A stretch of DNA of 64,000 nucleotides from assembly GCA_045126515.1 (NCBI GenBank), contig JBGVOM010000037.1, positions 1-64,000 on the forward strand. The letters are read 5' to 3'. The position numbers and the translations under genes are program-made. This document shows, in pieces, positions 17,735-25,235 of the stretch (positions are counted from its first letter, which is position 1; each line of letters opens with the position of its first letter). The notes beneath the pieces are model-generated. The model was not told the DNA's origin and searched no databases. It was given only the letters and a program-made list of their open reading frames with translations. Source of the stretch: RUG11237 sp045126515. GTDB taxonomy: Bacteria > Bacillota > Clostridia > Lachnospirales > Lachnospiraceae.

Positions 17735-18655
17735 TTATAATATTTTTTTAATTTCCTCTACCTGCTCAGCCACTGTCATTCCCAATTTAGGTCTAAAAAT
17801 AGTATAAAGTTTCACTGTATTTGCGATTTGAATACATTTTTTAAACACTTCCTCTGACATTCCAATCCTCTTATACGAACGGTATTCATATAAACTATTT
17901 ATCAAATACTTTAGCTTTTCACTTCCCTGAATTTCTTTTACCGTTACTTGTTCTACATCTTCTGCCCGAACAATAAATATTGCCTGCAACTCTTTTTCTT
18001 CCATGCAAAAGCCCTGTTTCAAACGTACCGCATATTTTTCTTTTTCGCCACTGGGTGGAAGCAATATTAATTCTGCATCCGATTTTTTTACATCTTCTAT
18101 AGCATCCAAACATATCTTCTGCTGCGGATAACTGCCCTGTGCATATACTTTTTGATTTTTCAAATGTAATGCCACTGTATCATCCGCCATAAAAATACCA
18201 CCATTTTTCATCAATTCTTTTGTCAAGGTAGACTTTCCAGCACCACTGATTCCGCTAACAATAATTGCTTTATTGCCCCATAAGATACTACTTCCATGCA
18301 TCGCTAATTCTCCCCTCTGCATTAAAATGCTTGGAAGAACTGTGCATAGAAATATCTGGTTCATTATCAGCGGATTATAATTATTCTTTAATTGGTAGGT
18401 AACTTTTTTACCCTTTTCCATCAAACAGCACCCCTGACCTTTGGCACGAACCCAGCCCCAAGTTGCTTCGAAGCGATAAACACATCCTCCCGGACACTGT
18501 TCATCTAATTCACTTTCTGTGGTTATTCTCTCATCCAGTTTTCCCTGCAAAATCTCCACGTCTACATTATTCTCTGGTATTTTTGGAATTTCTATAACCT
18601 CTTCTAACAAATAATCTGTTTTTATATATAACCCATATATTTTGTAATAATGCAT
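17735..18655 (-). CDS. HPr kinase-like protein, predicted lasso peptide kinase
   Basis: The 306-residue protein has a variable N-terminal half and a C-terminal HPr-kinase-type nucleotide fold: HGSS (120-123), P-loop GISGAGKST (135-143) and an acidic pair in FMADDTVAL (158-159). Such proteins in paeninodin-type clusters phosphorylate the C-terminal Ser of the precursor. Here the neighbouring precursor ends in Ser-Pro-Val, so the target residue, if any, is unclear. It lies 184 bases downstream of the precursor, past a terminator. Confidence 0.82.
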   Translation of the reverse strand: MHYYKIYGLYIKTDYLLEEVIEIPKIPENNVDVEILQGKLDERITTESELDEQCPGGCVYRFEATWGWVRAKGQGCCLMEKGKKVTYQLKNNYNPLIMNQIFLCTVLPSILMQRGELAMHGSSILWGNKAIIVSGISGAGKSTLTKELMKNGGIFMADDTVALHLKNQKVYAQGSYPQQKICLDAIEDVKKSDAELILLPPSGEKEKYAVRLKQGFCMEEKELQAIFIVRAEDVEQVTVKEIQGSEKLKYLINSLYEYRSYKRIGMSEEVFKKCIQIANTVKLYTIFRPKLGMTVAEQVEEIKKIL

Positions 18656-18766
18656 TCTTACCTCCCAATATATACCGCACTAGTGTACTAATTGTTAGTA
18701 TATCATATATTTTTTTAGAAGTTAATCTTTTTTTTCATTTTTTACATATTCTTTTCTATTATATTA

Positions 18767-18809
18767 AAAAAGCTTACCTTTTACAGTTTTCACTATAAAA
18801 AGTAAGCCT
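18767..18809 (-). terminator. Terminator directly after the lasso precursor gene
   Basis: The minus-strand arms GCTTACTTTTTATAGT and ACTGTAAAAGGTAAGC pair with a GAAA loop, followed by TTTTTT. Readthrough would feed the kinase and exporter genes, so it can set a high precursor-to-enzyme ratio. Confidence 0.85.
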
Positions 18810-18839
18810 TCCATTAACGCAATTGACTATAACCTATTA

Positions 18840-19004
18840 TTAAACTGGTGATCCAATAGGGCCAACTCCACCTGGCTGCCACCATTTTTCTGTGTTATCA
18901 TCATAAACCCATTCGCCATCTGGTTTACCAGTTAAAACTTTTCCACCTGCTGTTTCTTTAATTTCTAAAGCTTCCATTTCTGCATTTAACCATTCTTTTT
19001 TCAT
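18840..19004 (-). CDS. Lasso peptide precursor (paeninodin-like leader, 54 residues)
   Basis: Begins MKKEWLNAEMEALEIKETA and ends GPIGSPV. The leader matches the paeninodin leader, as I remember it, without gaps: aromatic residue at 5, hydrophobic residues at 10 and 13, and the conserved Thr18 at position -2. That places the core start at Gly20, with core opening GGKVLTGKPD. The first acidic residue is Asp29, position 10 counted from Gly20 or 9 counted from Gly21. The core would be about 35 residues, long for a lasso peptide, with a Trp-Trp pair and a Gly/Pro-rich tail. AAAGGTGG lies 8 bases before the ATG. It is flanked by the cyclase and kinase genes and has its own promoter and terminator. 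Identity rests on leader plus neighbours; the ring is unproven. Confidence 0.85.
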   Translation of the reverse strand: MKKEWLNAEMEALEIKETAGGKVLTGKPDGEWVYDDNTEKWWQPGGVGPIGSPV

Positions 19005-19056
19005 GTTTAAATCCACCTTTCAATTATTTTATATTCATTATCTATTTGACACTATT

Positions 19057-19085
19057 ATCATACTCATTTTTTTATAATTGTGCAA
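19057..19085 (-). promoter_or_regulatory. Promoter of the lasso precursor gene
   Basis: Minus strand TTGCAC (19085-19080) and TATGAT (19062-19057) with 17-nt spacing, in the gap between the cyclase stop and the precursor start. Confidence 0.75.
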
Positions 19086-19113
19086 GTTTTCTAACAAAAT
19101 TGTAAGTATTTTG

Positions 19114-21012
19114 TTACATCTCATTTTCGTTGATTGTTTCAAGCAGCATAGCTGTATAAAAAAGTCTTATAAAATCAAAACTTTCCTGTGCCATAATATT
19201 TTCGCCCAGTTTTTTCAAATCCGCCTCTGCTGTCTTAACATCTACAATGGTACTTTCTTCATTTCTTTCAAAAATTTCATTCATCTCTTTGTAAACCACA
19301 TTCCAGTTCTGTTGCAGTTTCCACAACATATCTGCACTTTGACATCCATATCTTTCATCTTTCGTAATATGTTCCGGTACAATTTCCTGAAAATATTCTC
19401 TCACCAGTCTTCTGGTTACTCCATGATAACAGTACTGCTCTGGCGGAAGACTGATACAAAATTCAATTACTCTTTTATCCATACATGGATCTCGGAACAA
19501 AACTCCAGTCATTAAAGATTCTTTTGTTTTAATCTCTCCTTTATGACTGCATTGAATGCGGTCCAGCATAACTTCTCTGTTTGTGGCTACGTCCATTCTT
19601 CTTTTTGCCCGTTTTTCAGCAATTTGGAAAATCCTGCTTTCTGTCATAAATTCTTGCACTTTTTCTTTTTTTATGTATGCTTTTCCGAGTACAGAATTCT
19701 CTTTCTGGGGGAAATAGTAGCTTTTTGCCATGTCCAACATAACTTTTAATCTCTGCTTTTTTCCCCAATGATATTTTTCACCAAAATAGTTAATCTCTTT
19801 CACATAACTGAGAAATCTCTTCTGCCAAAGCAATGTATCAAGGTATGTTACCGGATTTCCATAAGAAATCGTCACATTACCATAACCTCCCTCCAATACA
19901 ATTCTAATTCCCAACTTTTCTGCCTCCTGCAGCCCCTGAATCAACCATTGCAGATTTTGAGGAGATTTATACGGAATTTCCAGACCTTTTTTTATGACAT
20001 AGTGTGCTGTCCACGAATCCTCGCCGCTTAATTGTATCAAATGATTTTCCACATTTCCCAAAAATTCACCTGTTTTTTTTGCTTTTTCACTTTCGTCCGT
20101 CAGATTAAATTCTCCCATGTCAGACTGATATTTTTTATCCGGCACCGAAGTAAATGCATGAAGAGTTTCTCCTCTTTTTTTCAACTCCGGTGCTGCAAAA
20201 CAAGCGATGGATGAGGAATCCAAGCCTCCACTTAGCAACATTCCCGTTTTGTCGGCACGCAACAGGCATCGGACAGCTTCACTAAAAATTTCTATAATTT
20301 TTTGTTTATATTCTTCGTCTGATTTTAATTTCAGTTTTTTCGGCTTGGGATTCCAATAACACTTCTTTTCTATTCCATCTTTTTTTATTTTTATCAAATG
20401 CGCAGGCTCTACTTTATAAATACCCTGGTACATAGTTTCTGTACATTCCGTAATTCCCACCAGATTGTCCAAAGCTAAAAAATCAGTCAGCCATCTTTCG
20501 TTCATTTTCCTTTTTTCTCCCGGCTGCCATAGTGCTTCAATAAGGGAGGAAAAGTAAAACATGCCATTTTCATATCTGTAATACAGACACCTTGTTCCCG
20601 TAGCATCAGATACCACAGAAATTGTATTTTCCTTTTTATTATACACAACAAAAATATAGGAGCCCAACAAACTATTCAAGCAGTCTTCTCCATATTTTCT
20701 ATACATTCTCCACAAAATTTCTCCATCTGGAATAACTCGTTCCTCAGATATTTGCAATTTTCTTAAAAGTTCACTGCGATTATCTAATACCACATCTGCT
20801 GTAAAAAAGTAATCTTCTTCTACAATTGGCAGTTTTTCCATTCTGTTTTCTTTTACAAAATACTGTATTCCGCATCCCATTAGCACATTTTCCCGGCAGA
20901 CCTCCTCTCTCCGGTCAATTTTGCACTTCTCATAAGCTTGCCACATCCTTGTTCCTGTCGCCTTTGAGATTTCTTTCCCTTCCAACGAAATAGCGCCCCA
21001 TATTGCTGACAT
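19114..21012 (-). CDS. Asparagine synthetase-like lasso cyclase (C protein)
   Basis: The 632-residue protein has the two-domain architecture of AsnB. The N-terminal glutaminase-like domain lacks the catalytic Cys2 (it begins Met-Ser-Ala), as is usual for lasso cyclases, which do not need glutamine hydrolysis. The C-terminal synthetase domain keeps the ATP pyrophosphatase loop SGGLDS (261-266). In lasso systems it adenylates the side-chain carboxylate of the ring Asp or Glu and joins it to the new N-terminus. It is driven by its own promoter and lies just upstream of the precursor. Ordinary asparagine synthetase is unlikely given the lost Cys2 and the context. Confidence 0.9.
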   Translation of the reverse strand: MSAIWGAISLEGKEISKATGTRMWQAYEKCKIDRREEVCRENVLMGCGIQYFVKENRMEKLPIVEEDYFFTADVVLDNRSELLRKLQISEERVIPDGEILWRMYRKYGEDCLNSLLGSYIFVVYNKKENTISVVSDATGTRCLYYRYENGMFYFSSLIEALWQPGEKRKMNERWLTDFLALDNLVGITECTETMYQGIYKVEPAHLIKIKKDGIEKKCYWNPKPKKLKLKSDEEYKQKIIEIFSEAVRCLLRADKTGMLLSGGLDSSSIACFAAPELKKRGETLHAFTSVPDKKYQSDMGEFNLTDESEKAKKTGEFLGNVENHLIQLSGEDSWTAHYVIKKGLEIPYKSPQNLQWLIQGLQEAEKLGIRIVLEGGYGNVTISYGNPVTYLDTLLWQKRFLSYVKEINYFGEKYHWGKKQRLKVMLDMAKSYYFPQKENSVLGKAYIKKEKVQEFMTESRIFQIAEKRAKRRMDVATNREVMLDRIQCSHKGEIKTKESLMTGVLFRDPCMDKRVIEFCISLPPEQYCYHGVTRRLVREYFQEIVPEHITKDERYGCQSADMLWKLQQNWNVVYKEMNEIFERNEESTIVDVKTAEADLKKLGENIMAQESFDFIRLFYTAMLLETINENEM

Positions 21013-21064
21013 TATTATCTCCTTCCACTTTCAACTATATCATCATCTTATTTTCATCAATTTT

Positions 21065-21092
21065 ATTATACCTGTTTTTTCCACAAAGGCAA
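21065..21092 (-). promoter_or_regulatory. Promoter of the lasso cyclase gene
   Basis: Minus strand TTGCCT (21092-21087) and TATAAT (21070-21065) with 16-nt spacing, about 50 bases upstream of the start; GGAAGGAGAT precedes the ATG. Confidence 0.65.
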
Positions 21093-21093
21093 G

Positions 21094-21132
21094 AAAAAAG
21101 AGTACTCTTTTGTGTTCAGAGTACTCTTTTTA
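21094..21132 (-). terminator. Terminator after the transglutaminase-like gene
   Basis: The arms AAAAAGAGTACTC and GAGTACTCTTTTT form a stem with A/T runs on both sides, so it can work in either direction. It separates the surface-protein gene from the cyclase transcription unit. Confidence 0.85.
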
Positions 21133-21172
21133 TTTTAATAACAGAAAGTTCACAAATAGTACCTTCTATTAT

Positions 21173-22831
21173 TTAATCCTGTTCCAAAATTCCATCCACA
21201 TGCCAGCCGTCACCTTCATGTTTTATAACATACCATCTTAGTTTCCATCCCTCCGGAACATCAACAACCGGAGCTTCAAAGATATTATTTATAATTAAAT
21301 TATCATTATTTACAATTGTTTCAGCAACTACCTTACCTTCTCCTGCATAGGTATAATAGGACGAATAATAGCCTTTGGTTCCTTCTGGTTGTGCCACACC
21401 CTGCTTTAATATGTAAAATTTCGCCTTGACAGCTGCTTCTTTCGTGGGCTCTGGCGTCGGTGTAGTGGTCGGTTCGATTCCATCTGATTTCAAGACTCCA
21501 TCTACATGCCAACCATCTGCCTCTTTCTTGATTACATACCATTGCAAACTCCAACCCTCTGGAACATTTACATCAGGTGCCTTCACAATATGATTCATAA
21601 CCAAATTATCGTTATCGAATACTACTTCACTTATTACCTTCCCTTCTCCTGCGTATGTATAGTAAGCAGAAGAATATCCTTTCGTACCCTCTGGTTTAGA
21701 AACACCCTGTTTTAATAAATAGAACTTTGCCTTCACAATATCCTCTGTCGGTTCTGGCGTTGCTGTCGGCTCCGGCGTTGCTATCGGTTCCGGCAACTCT
21801 GCTTCCGGTGCATCAGCCTCCACTTTATCTACTTGAGTAGCATATTGCTTTCCATTTTCAGAATAAACCAAAACTCCATCTTCCACGGATTCCATTTTCA
21901 AATCATCTCCACTAACTACTACTTCATAAGCTTCTCCTTCAATATCATTTTTTACGATAGAACCTTCTTCCTCATAATACCAGTACCCTTCATCATACAA
22001 CATATTTCCAGAAACATCATGTACATACCAATCTGTATATTTCTCTGAGCTTGATATGTTTCCAGACCAGCCAGTATGAGCATATTTAGAAGCATATCTG
22101 TATTCATCATCATTTCTTACAAAAAATTCACGTGAATTTTCTACCCCCAACTTCACTCCTATCGTGTCATCCCAGGTAGGATCAAGGTGATACCATTCCC
22201 CATCCAGCTTTGCTGCCACCCATGCGTGAGTACTGTTAAGTACTTTCTTACATTCAATACCTTCCTCTTCCAGAAGCAGCATTACTGCTTCTGTATATCC
22301 TAAACAGACTCCATAACCTAAGCCTAGCGGTCCACCTGCTACCCAGGAAAAGGTATCCTGTTTATAACTTGTATTCTGTACTACATAATCATGGATACAC
22401 AATGCCTTCTCCATTTCGTTCATATTATCATCTATAAGAGCTTTTACTTCCTCCATTGATTTCAGCATATTTGCATACCGCTCTTGAAATCCATCATCAC
22501 TGTTGATAAGCCAGAATGTCTTCATATAATTTCCATCTTTTGTAGAATTTGTAGTTTGATTTGAATAACATCTGTAAGCAACTTTCCCCTCATTTTCCAC
22601 CACTTCCTGACAAATATCATAATATTCATCCCAGGTCAGATTATAACTTCTAATGTCGTGTACTTCACTATCTCCAGTAAGCAACATATTGGTGTACTCT
22701 TCCCGAAACGCTTCTTTGTCCACTTTTGTTGCTGCCTGTGCCGGAATCACCGGCATACCATTTACCAGAACTGCCCCCGCTAGTACTGTGCCTGTTACCC
22801 TTTTCAAGAAATTTTTCCTTCCCTTCCCCAT
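21173..22831 (-). CDS. Secreted transglutaminase-like protein with two C-terminal repeats
   Basis: The 552-residue protein has a signal peptide (basic start, hydrophobic 12-28, AQA cleavage site near 33). The transglutaminase-like papain fold has an intact triad: Cys176 in GYGVCLGY, His202 in STHAWV and Asp217 in YHLDPTWDD. Proline-rich PTATPEPT linkers flank two similar repeats of about 83 residues (367-449 and 468-550) that share KFYxLKQGV and a C-terminal DGWHVDG. No sortase motif or anchor is visible. Such proteins are usually cell-surface proteases or cross-linking enzymes. It is controlled by a c-di-GMP riboswitch and lies between lasso genes without an evident role in the peptide pathway. 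Confidence 0.85.
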   Translation of the reverse strand: MGKGRKNFLKRVTGTVLAGAVLVNGMPVIPAQAATKVDKEAFREEYTNMLLTGDSEVHDIRSYNLTWDEYYDICQEVVENEGKVAYRCYSNQTTNSTKDGNYMKTFWLINSDDGFQERYANMLKSMEEVKALIDDNMNEMEKALCIHDYVVQNTSYKQDTFSWVAGGPLGLGYGVCLGYTEAVMLLLEEEGIECKKVLNSTHAWVAAKLDGEWYHLDPTWDDTIGVKLGVENSREFFVRNDDEYRYASKYAHTGWSGNISSSEKYTDWYVHDVSGNMLYDEGYWYYEEEGSIVKNDIEGEAYEVVVSGDDLKMESVEDGVLVYSENGKQYATQVDKVEADAPEAELPEPIATPEPTATPEPTEDIVKAKFYLLKQGVSKPEGTKGYSSAYYTYAGEGKVISEVVFDNDNLVMNHIVKAPDVNVPEGWSLQWYVIKKEADGWHVDGVLKSDGIEPTTTPTPEPTKEAAVKAKFYILKQGVAQPEGTKGYYSSYYTYAGEGKVVAETIVNNDNLIINNIFEAPVVDVPEGWKLRWYVIKHEGDGWHVDGILEQD

Positions 22832-22948
22832 ATCTAATCCTCCTGTCCTATTTATTAATAACTTATTCAGTTATTTTTCTTTTGGTATAACTTGCAAATC
22901 TTTTTTGACATGCACTCTGTTTGGACTTTTGGTAGGATTCCCTTAACT

Positions 22949-23009
22949 AAAAAAAAGAATTGTCAATCTTTTGCTCTTTAGAATAGCAAACAAAATCGAC
23001 AACTCTTTC
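22949..23009 (-). terminator. Riboswitch expression platform terminator
   Basis: On the minus strand a stem of about 20 bp, beginning AAGAGTTGTCGAT and closing ATTGACAATTCTT with G-U pairs, is followed by eight T. It lies between the c-di-GMP aptamer and the coding region, so ligand binding probably governs readthrough. Confidence 0.8.
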
Positions 23010-23017
23010 GAATTTCT

Positions 23018-23105
23018 TGATTTCTGGCAACCGGCTACCATAACGCTGTCTGCGTCTAAGGTCCTCAGCTTTGCGTCCTTACGTTTCCATAAGTTTGCTA
23101 TTGAC
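23018..23105 (-). ncRNA. Cyclic di-GMP-I riboswitch (GEMM-I) aptamer
   Basis: The minus strand carries the class hallmarks in order: AGCAAAC, a P2 stem closed by a GAAA tetraloop (CTTATG-GAAA-CGTAAG), the invariant GGACGCAAAGC, and the 3' segment TGGTAGCCGGTTGCC. It is followed by the terminator at 22949-23009 and lies 190-270 bases upstream of the transglutaminase-like gene. Whether c-di-GMP turns expression on or off is not determinable by eye. Confidence 0.9.
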
Positions 23106-23135
23106 ATATCATTCTGTATTCTTTTAACTAATTGT

Positions 23136-23141
23136 ATTATA
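23136..23141 (-). promoter_or_regulatory. -10 element ahead of the c-di-GMP riboswitch
   Basis: TATAAT on the minus strand, about 30 bases before the aptamer; the matching -35 is poor (TGGAAG at 17-nt spacing). Confidence 0.45.
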
Positions 23142-23194
23142 ACTAAAATCGACAATATCTTCCATGAGTATTTAGTACTACATTGTAACTCCCC

Positions 23195-23638
23195 CTATTT
23201 TTTAAATTTAGCCACAACTGCACACTCCGTGTCACCACCTCCGGTAACACAATAACTGCCACAGCGCAACCATGCGTGAGCCCGCATTCCACCTTCCTCA
23301 TTGGTACCTACTCCAAGATAAATTGTAGATTCTATTCCCTTTTCATTTAAAAGTTTCTGCGCTGTCATTGCCCTCACCATACATTTACTTTCCCACGGAG
23401 TATGCTCTGCAACACGATTGACATGGTGCGAAACCTTTTTTGCAATACGATAATTTTCTCTGGTTTCTTCATAAGAAGACTCCTGATCTCTTTCTCCCAA
23501 CATTTTCTGTAGTCTTTGATTATCCTTCTTATTAAGAATCAAGATACACATCCGAAAATACGCAGCATAAAGATATGCCTTAATAGTCATCCCTTTTTCT
23601 CCATTATACTTGATAAAATTCAACAGCCGTTTTATCAT
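23195..23638 (-). CDS. Lasso peptide leader peptidase (B2 protein)
   Basis: A 147-residue transglutaminase-superfamily protease of the lasso B2 type. The catalytic Cys86 lies in WESKCMVRAMTAQKLL and His121 in MRAHAWLRCG, the family pattern; an Asp in GGGDTEC is a candidate third residue. It cleaves the leader after the B1 protein presents the precursor. The frame begins GTG at 23650, but GGGGGAG precedes the ATG at 23638. It is separated from the rest of the cluster by the riboswitch-controlled gene and has its own promoter, an unusual arrangement since B1 and B2 are normally adjacent. Confidence 0.88.
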   Translation of the reverse strand: MIKRLLNFIKYNGEKGMTIKAYLYAAYFRMCILILNKKDNQRLQKMLGERDQESSYEETRENYRIAKKVSHHVNRVAEHTPWESKCMVRAMTAQKLLNEKGIESTIYLGVGTNEEGGMRAHAWLRCGSYCVTGGGDTECAVVAKFKK

Positions 23639-23684
23639 ATTCTCCCCCACTTACCTTTCTATTTCGTTCCACATAATTACAGCT

Positions 23685-23713
23685 ATCATATCACAATTCA
23701 GTTCAAAACACAA
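23685..23713 (-). promoter_or_regulatory. Promoter of the B2 gene
   Basis: Minus strand TTGTGT (23713-23708) and TATGAT (23690-23685) with 17-nt spacing, between the eno stop and B2. Confidence 0.55.
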
Positions 23714-23733
23714 ATAACATATTTATCGTACTT

Positions 23734-25119
23734 TTAATGTTTTGTTACAATTCTGGTTTCAAAATGCGCCTGTGCCCCCAAAGATTCTTCAATACGTAAT
23801 AACTGATTATATTTTGCTACTCTGTCACTTCTGCATGGTGCACCTGTTTTTATCTGTCCGGCATTCACTGCTACAGCCAAATCAGCAATAAAGGTATCTT
23901 CTGTTTCGCCGCTTCTATGACTAACTACCGTATTATACCCGGCTTTTTGCGCCATTTCAATTGCTTCCATAGCCTCACTGACAGTTCCAATCTGGTTAAC
24001 CTTTATCAAAATAGCGTTTGCCGCTTGAAGTTTAATTCCCGCTTGTAGACGTTTGGAATTGGTCACGAACAAATCATCTCCCACCAATTGAACCTTGCCA
24101 CCGATTCTTTTTGTCATTAGCTGCCACCCTTCCCAATCATCTTCTGCCAGACCATCTTCAATGGAAATGATTGGATATTTTTCAATTAACTGTTCGTAAT
24201 AAGAAATCATTTCTTCTGTGTTTCTCACCACTTCTCCGGAATTATCCAAATCTTTTATCCCTGCTTCATAAGCACCTTCCGGAATACTGCCACCACATTC
24301 TAATTTTTCCTTTTGCTCCCGTAAACTACTCTCTCCCGGAAAATGATATGTTCCGTCTTCCTCATCATATAATTCACTCGAAGCCGCATCTAAAGCAATT
24401 TTAATATCCTTTTCCGGTGTATAACCGGCAGCTTTCACTGCATCCATAATCAATCCCAGCACTGCATCTGCATCAGGAAGGTCTGGGGCAAAGCCTCCTT
24501 CATCACCAATTCCGGTGGATAACCCCCGATCTTTGCAAAGCTTTTTTAAATTATGGTATATTTCAGAACAGATACGAAGCCCCTCTTTATAAGACACCGC
24601 TGACACCGGCATAATCATAAACTCCTGAAAATCTACCGTATTCTGTGCATGGACACCTCCATTTAAAATATTCATCATAGGTAATGGCATTTTCTGAGCA
24701 TGAACACCTCCTAAATATTGATAAAGTGGTAAACCTAAAGTATCTGCCGCTGCTCTGGCAACTGCCATAGATACACCTAATGTGGCATTTGCCCCGAGAT
24801 TTTTTTTGTTGTCTGTACCGTCCATATCAATCAATATCTGATCTATCAATGCCTGTTGGGTTGCATTGACTCCTTCCACTTTTTCTGCAATCTTTTCGTT
24901 TACATTTCTTACGGCGTTCAACACTCCCAGCCCCTGATAACGAAATTCTCCATCTCTAAGTTCTACTGCTTCAAACTTTCCGGTAGATGCCCCAGAAGGA
25001 ACCGCTGCCCTTCCGACACCTCCCCCATAAGTTTTAACTTCTACTTCTATTGTTGGATTTCCTCTAGAATCCATAATCTCCCTTGCATGCACTTTTTCAA
25101 TTTTCAAAAATTCTTCCAT
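23734..25119 (-). CDS. eno: Enolase with an extra loop
   Basis: Converts 2-phosphoglycerate to phosphoenolpyruvate in glycolysis. Signature regions are intact: SGASTGKFEAVELRD, the GDEGGFAP lid, metal ligands in ALDAASSE, SIEDGLAEDDW and VGDDLFVTN, and the catalytic LIKVNQIGT. At 461 residues it is about 30 longer than typical bacterial enolase; the excess is a single insertion around residues 264-297 (starting LREQKEKLECGG). AAAGGG precedes the ATG. The following lasso gene has its own promoter. Confidence 0.97.
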   Translation of the reverse strand: MEEFLKIEKVHAREIMDSRGNPTIEVEVKTYGGGVGRAAVPSGASTGKFEAVELRDGEFRYQGLGVLNAVRNVNEKIAEKVEGVNATQQALIDQILIDMDGTDNKKNLGANATLGVSMAVARAAADTLGLPLYQYLGGVHAQKMPLPMMNILNGGVHAQNTVDFQEFMIMPVSAVSYKEGLRICSEIYHNLKKLCKDRGLSTGIGDEGGFAPDLPDADAVLGLIMDAVKAAGYTPEKDIKIALDAASSELYDEEDGTYHFPGESSLREQKEKLECGGSIPEGAYEAGIKDLDNSGEVVRNTEEMISYYEQLIEKYPIISIEDGLAEDDWEGWQLMTKRIGGKVQLVGDDLFVTNSKRLQAGIKLQAANAILIKVNQIGTVSEAMEAIEMAQKAGYNTVVSHRSGETEDTFIADLAVAVNAGQIKTGAPCRSDRVAKYNQLLRIEESLGAQAHFETRIVTKH

Positions 25120-25179
25120 CTTTTTCCCTTTCTATACTTTTTGTTTTCTATAAGTATTCCAGAAAGTAGAAATTTTTAT

Positions 25180-25216
25180 ACGAAAAAACCACAAAAAGTA
25201 ATTCCTCTTTGTGGTT
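25180..25216 (-). terminator. Terminator after the polysaccharide deacetylase gene
   Basis: Minus-strand stem GAACCACAAAGAG against CTTTTTGTGGTT with a T-run after it. Confidence 0.8.
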
Positions 25217-25235
25217 CTATTATTGCATATTTAAA

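Noticed and set aside
18849..18950. Alternative ring start at Gly26 or Gly30 in the precursor
   Set aside because: From Gly26 no acidic residue falls at 7-9, and from Gly30 Asp36 at 7 would need a leader 10 residues longer than the family leader.
19114..21012. Ordinary asparagine synthetase B
   Set aside because: The catalytic Cys2 is missing and the gene touches a lasso precursor with kinase, exporter, B1 and B2 nearby.
21173..22831. Transglutaminase-like protein as the lasso leader peptidase
   Set aside because: It has a signal peptide and extracellular repeats; the short B2-type protein at 23195-23638 fits the cytosolic peptidase.
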